From an uncultured Eubacteriales bacterium (GTDB lineage Bacteria; Bacillota; Clostridia; Christensenellales; Aristaeellaceae), in NCBI GenBank assembly GCA_902796115.1, contig CADBNX010000389.1, forward strand, positions 1 through 8,768: a DNA stretch of 8,768 bases, given 5' to 3'. Position numbers and translations under genes: made by a program. Every line of letters begins with the position of its first letter. Position 1 is the stretch's first letter. A model generated the notes under the pieces. It worked only from the letters and a program-made list of their open reading frames with translations, ran no database searches and was not told the origin of the DNA. This document shows positions 7,107 to 8,768 of the stretch, piece by piece.

Positions 7107-7184
7107 ACCGTGCGCTGTATTCACTTGACCGATTGTCCGGGATGGACGCTGTGATCAAAAGAGCGACAGGAGGTACTGGCAAGG

Positions 7185-8315
7185 ATGCTTCGTGTGCTGC
7201 ATTCCGTCAGCAATATGGCGCGCGCGGGAATCGAGACCATGCTGATGAACTATTACCGGGAGATGGACCGGAATCAGATCCAATTTGATTTCCTGACCAA
7301 TAAACCGGCACCCGGGGAATACGACGGGGAGATACGCAGTATGGGAGGGCGGGTCTTCGTCAGCCCGGGTCTTAACCCGCTGCATTTTCCCCGATACAGG
7401 CGGTATGTGGCAGACCTGCTGCACGATAGTCCCGACATCAGAATTGTTCATGCGCATAACGAAGCGATGGGGTATTACGCGCTTCAAAGTGCAAAAGACG
7501 CCGGGCTGCGGGTACGGATCGCGCACGCACACAACACACAGATCATCCGCGATTACAAGTATCCGCTGAAGCTGATCTGCAAGCAGCTGCTTCCGGGCGC
7601 GGCAACGGATTACTGGAGCTGCGGCAGGGACGCGGGGATATACTATTTCGGAGAAAAGCGGTGGAACGCGTCCGGTTTTATCCTTCGCAATGCGATTGAT
7701 GTGCAGCGATTCGGATTCCGGCAGGAAGTGCGTGAGCGCCAGAGGCAGCTGCACGGATTGCAGAAATGCTTTGTGATCGGCCATGTGGGCAGGTTCAATA
7801 TTCAGAAGAACCACAGCCGGCTGCTGGACATTTTCACGAAAATCGCAAAGGACGTTCCGGATGCCCGCCTTGTTCTGATCGGCACCGGCGAGCTGGAGGG
7901 GGCTGTGAAGGAAAAGGCAAGCGCCATCGGGATTCGGGATAAGACGCTTTTTCCGGGGCAGATGGCCGATGTCAGCGAATGGTATCAGGCGATTGACTGC
8001 TTTGTGCTGCCTTCGCTGTTTGAGGGACTTCCCGTGGTCGGCATCGAGGCACAGGCAGCGGGGCTGCCATGCGTTTTCTCCGACCGGGTCACAGACGAGG
8101 TCCTGCTCTCTCCGGAAGCGCGCAGGGTTTCTCTCGGGGCGGACGATGCGGAATGGGTCAGAGAGATTATGGCGACAAGGCGTTCGGAAACGGATCGGAT
8201 GAAGGGGATGGACCTTGTCCGTCGGGCCGGATATGACATTCATACGGAAGCGAAAAAGCTGCAGAATACATATCTGGAGATGGCGGCCCGCGTATATCCG
8301 GAACCGCATACCTGA
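7185..8315 (+). CDS. GT4 family glycosyltransferase (EpsF-like)
   Basis: A 376-aa GT-B fold retaining glycosyltransferase of family GT4. The N-terminal acceptor domain opens with LHSVSNMARAGIETMLMNYYREMD, close to the EpsF/capsule transferase group, and continues with HAHNE and AHAHNT loops. The C-terminal donor domain has VGRFNIQKNH (Q207-H210), LIGTGELEG and PSLFEGLPVVGIEAQAAGLP. The last gives the EX7E pair E280 and E288 that contacts the nucleotide sugar. Length is normal for the family. ATG 7185 is supported by a strong AGGAGGT at 7168-7174 (10 nt). The 78-bp gap before it carries no convincing promoter or terminator, so it is probably in the same transcript. It would add one sugar to the lipid-linked repeat unit at the cytoplasmic membrane face. 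Donor and linkage cannot be assigned. Confidence 0.92.
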   Translation: MLRVLHSVSNMARAGIETMLMNYYREMDRNQIQFDFLTNKPAPGEYDGEIRSMGGRVFVSPGLNPLHFPRYRRYVADLLHDSPDIRIVHAHNEAMGYYALQSAKDAGLRVRIAHAHNTQIIRDYKYPLKLICKQLLPGAATDYWSCGRDAGIYYFGEKRWNASGFILRNAIDVQRFGFRQEVRERQRQLHGLQKCFVIGHVGRFNIQKNHSRLLDIFTKIAKDVPDARLVLIGTGELEGAVKEKASAIGIRDKTLFPGQMADVSEWYQAIDCFVLPSLFEGLPVVGIEAQAAGLPCVFSDRVTDEVLLSPEARRVSLGADDAEWVREIMATRRSETDRMKGMDLVRRAGYDIHTEAKKLQNTYLEMAARVYPEPHT

Positions 8316-8358
8316 AGAACAGGCTGCCTGTCGATTGTGAAAGGACGGAGTGAAAAGC

Positions 8359-8768
8359 GTGCGGAAGACAGCAAAACGGGTCGCGATGATCGGGCAAAAA
8401 TTCATCCCATCCAGAGACGGCGGGGTGGAGGTTGTTGTCAGCAACCTTGCGCCGCATCTTGTGGAACTCGGATATGATGTAACCTGCTATAACAGAATGA
8501 ATAAACAGTTCAGGAAGCTTCGGAGAGACGGGGCACTGAAGCGGGAATACCGGGGGGTTCATCTGGTCTGGACGCCGACTGCAGACCGCCGTGGTCTGGC
8601 GGCTATGACTTCTTCGGTCATCGCGACGGTGATGGCTTCCTTCGGACGTTACGATCTGATACACTATCATACGGAGGGCCCGTGCATCCTGTGCTGGCTG
8701 CCGAGATTATTCGGCAAGAAGGTCGTGGTCACGATTCACGGACTTGATCATTTGCGCCAGAAATGGGG
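8359..8768 (+). CDS. GT4 family glycosyltransferase, N-terminal part (cut by window end)
   Basis: Open to the window edge; about 136 residues are visible. After a short basic start the protein reads VAMIGQKFIPSRDGGVEVVV, the glycine-rich acceptor-side motif of a GT4 group common in Firmicute exopolysaccharide clusters. It continues with LGYDVTCYNR, GLAAMTSSVIATVMASFGRYD, IHYHTEGPC and VVTIHGLDHLRQKWG. The catalytic EX7E region would lie beyond the window. GTG 8359 is preferred, with GGAG (8347-8350) 8 nt upstream. GTG 8350 would add three residues but has only AAGGA at 4 nt. The next in-frame ATG, at 8386, cuts into the first strand. It follows the previous gene by 43 bp, including a small ACAGG-CTG-CCTGT hairpin (8319-8331) with no T tract. 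It is the second of at least two sugar transferases acting on the same repeat unit. Confidence 0.88.
   Translation, partial: MRKTAKRVAMIGQKFIPSRDGGVEVVVSNLAPHLVELGYDVTCYNRMNKQFRKLRRDGALKREYRGVHLVWTPTADRRGLAAMTSSVIATVMASFGRYDLIHYHTEGPCILCWLPRLFGKKVVVTIHGLDHLRQKW

Noticed and set aside
7124..7152. Internal promoter starting at TTGACC before the first glycosyltransferase
   Set aside because: No -10-like sequence at 16-18 bp; the downstream bases are GC-rich.
8319..8331. Terminator between the two glycosyltransferases
   Set aside because: A perfect 5-bp hairpin with a 3-nt loop but no T tract, in a short gap within an evident operon.
7155..8444. Long minus-strand open frame (429 codons)
   Set aside because: Antisense to two well-recognised GT4 genes; its translation is rich in His, Arg, Gln and Pro with no recognisable motif, as expected for a shadow frame.

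Overview
The window is the 5' part of a surface-polysaccharide (capsule, exopolysaccharide or teichoic-acid-like) biosynthesis operon. All genes lie on the plus strand and the operon runs off the right edge. Base composition is roughly balanced, purine-rich Shine-Dalgarno sites precede most genes, and the gene families (a short-tailed Wzz-like protein, a TagF-like transferase, EpsF-like glycosyltransferases) point to a Gram-positive Firmicute, most likely a Clostridia member. The genus cannot be read from the sequence.

Layout: 1-322 holds no convincing gene. It contains a plausible extended -10 promoter (15-43) and about 270 nt of leader with a strong hairpin (60-101) and other inverted repeats. 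At 323-1231 is a membrane-anchored calcineurin-like metallophosphoesterase. A 95-nt gap (1232-1326) contains two mutually exclusive stem-loops. Then come three genes that overlap by ATGA: a Wzz-like two-TM protein (1327-2673), a second Wzz-like protein carrying a C-terminal GGDEF-type domain that has lost its signature residues (2670-4556), and a polytopic Wzy-like polymerase/ligase (4553-5914). After these come a CDP-glycerol glycerophosphotransferase-type enzyme (5922-7106), a GT4 glycosyltransferase (7185-8315), and the first ~136 residues of another GT4 enzyme (from about 8359 to the window end).

How it may work together (inference): the glycosyltransferases build a lipid-linked repeat unit, and the TagF-like enzyme would add polyol-phosphate. 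The Wzy-like protein polymerises the units, and the two Wzz-like proteins set chain length or organise the assembly machine. No BY-kinase (Wzc/CapB-type ATPase), priming transferase or flippase is in the window. The cytoplasmic output of the second Wzz-like protein is a degenerate GGDEF domain, so control by c-di-GMP or another nucleotide, or by protein contact, replacing the usual tyrosine-kinase control, is the most interesting possibility here.
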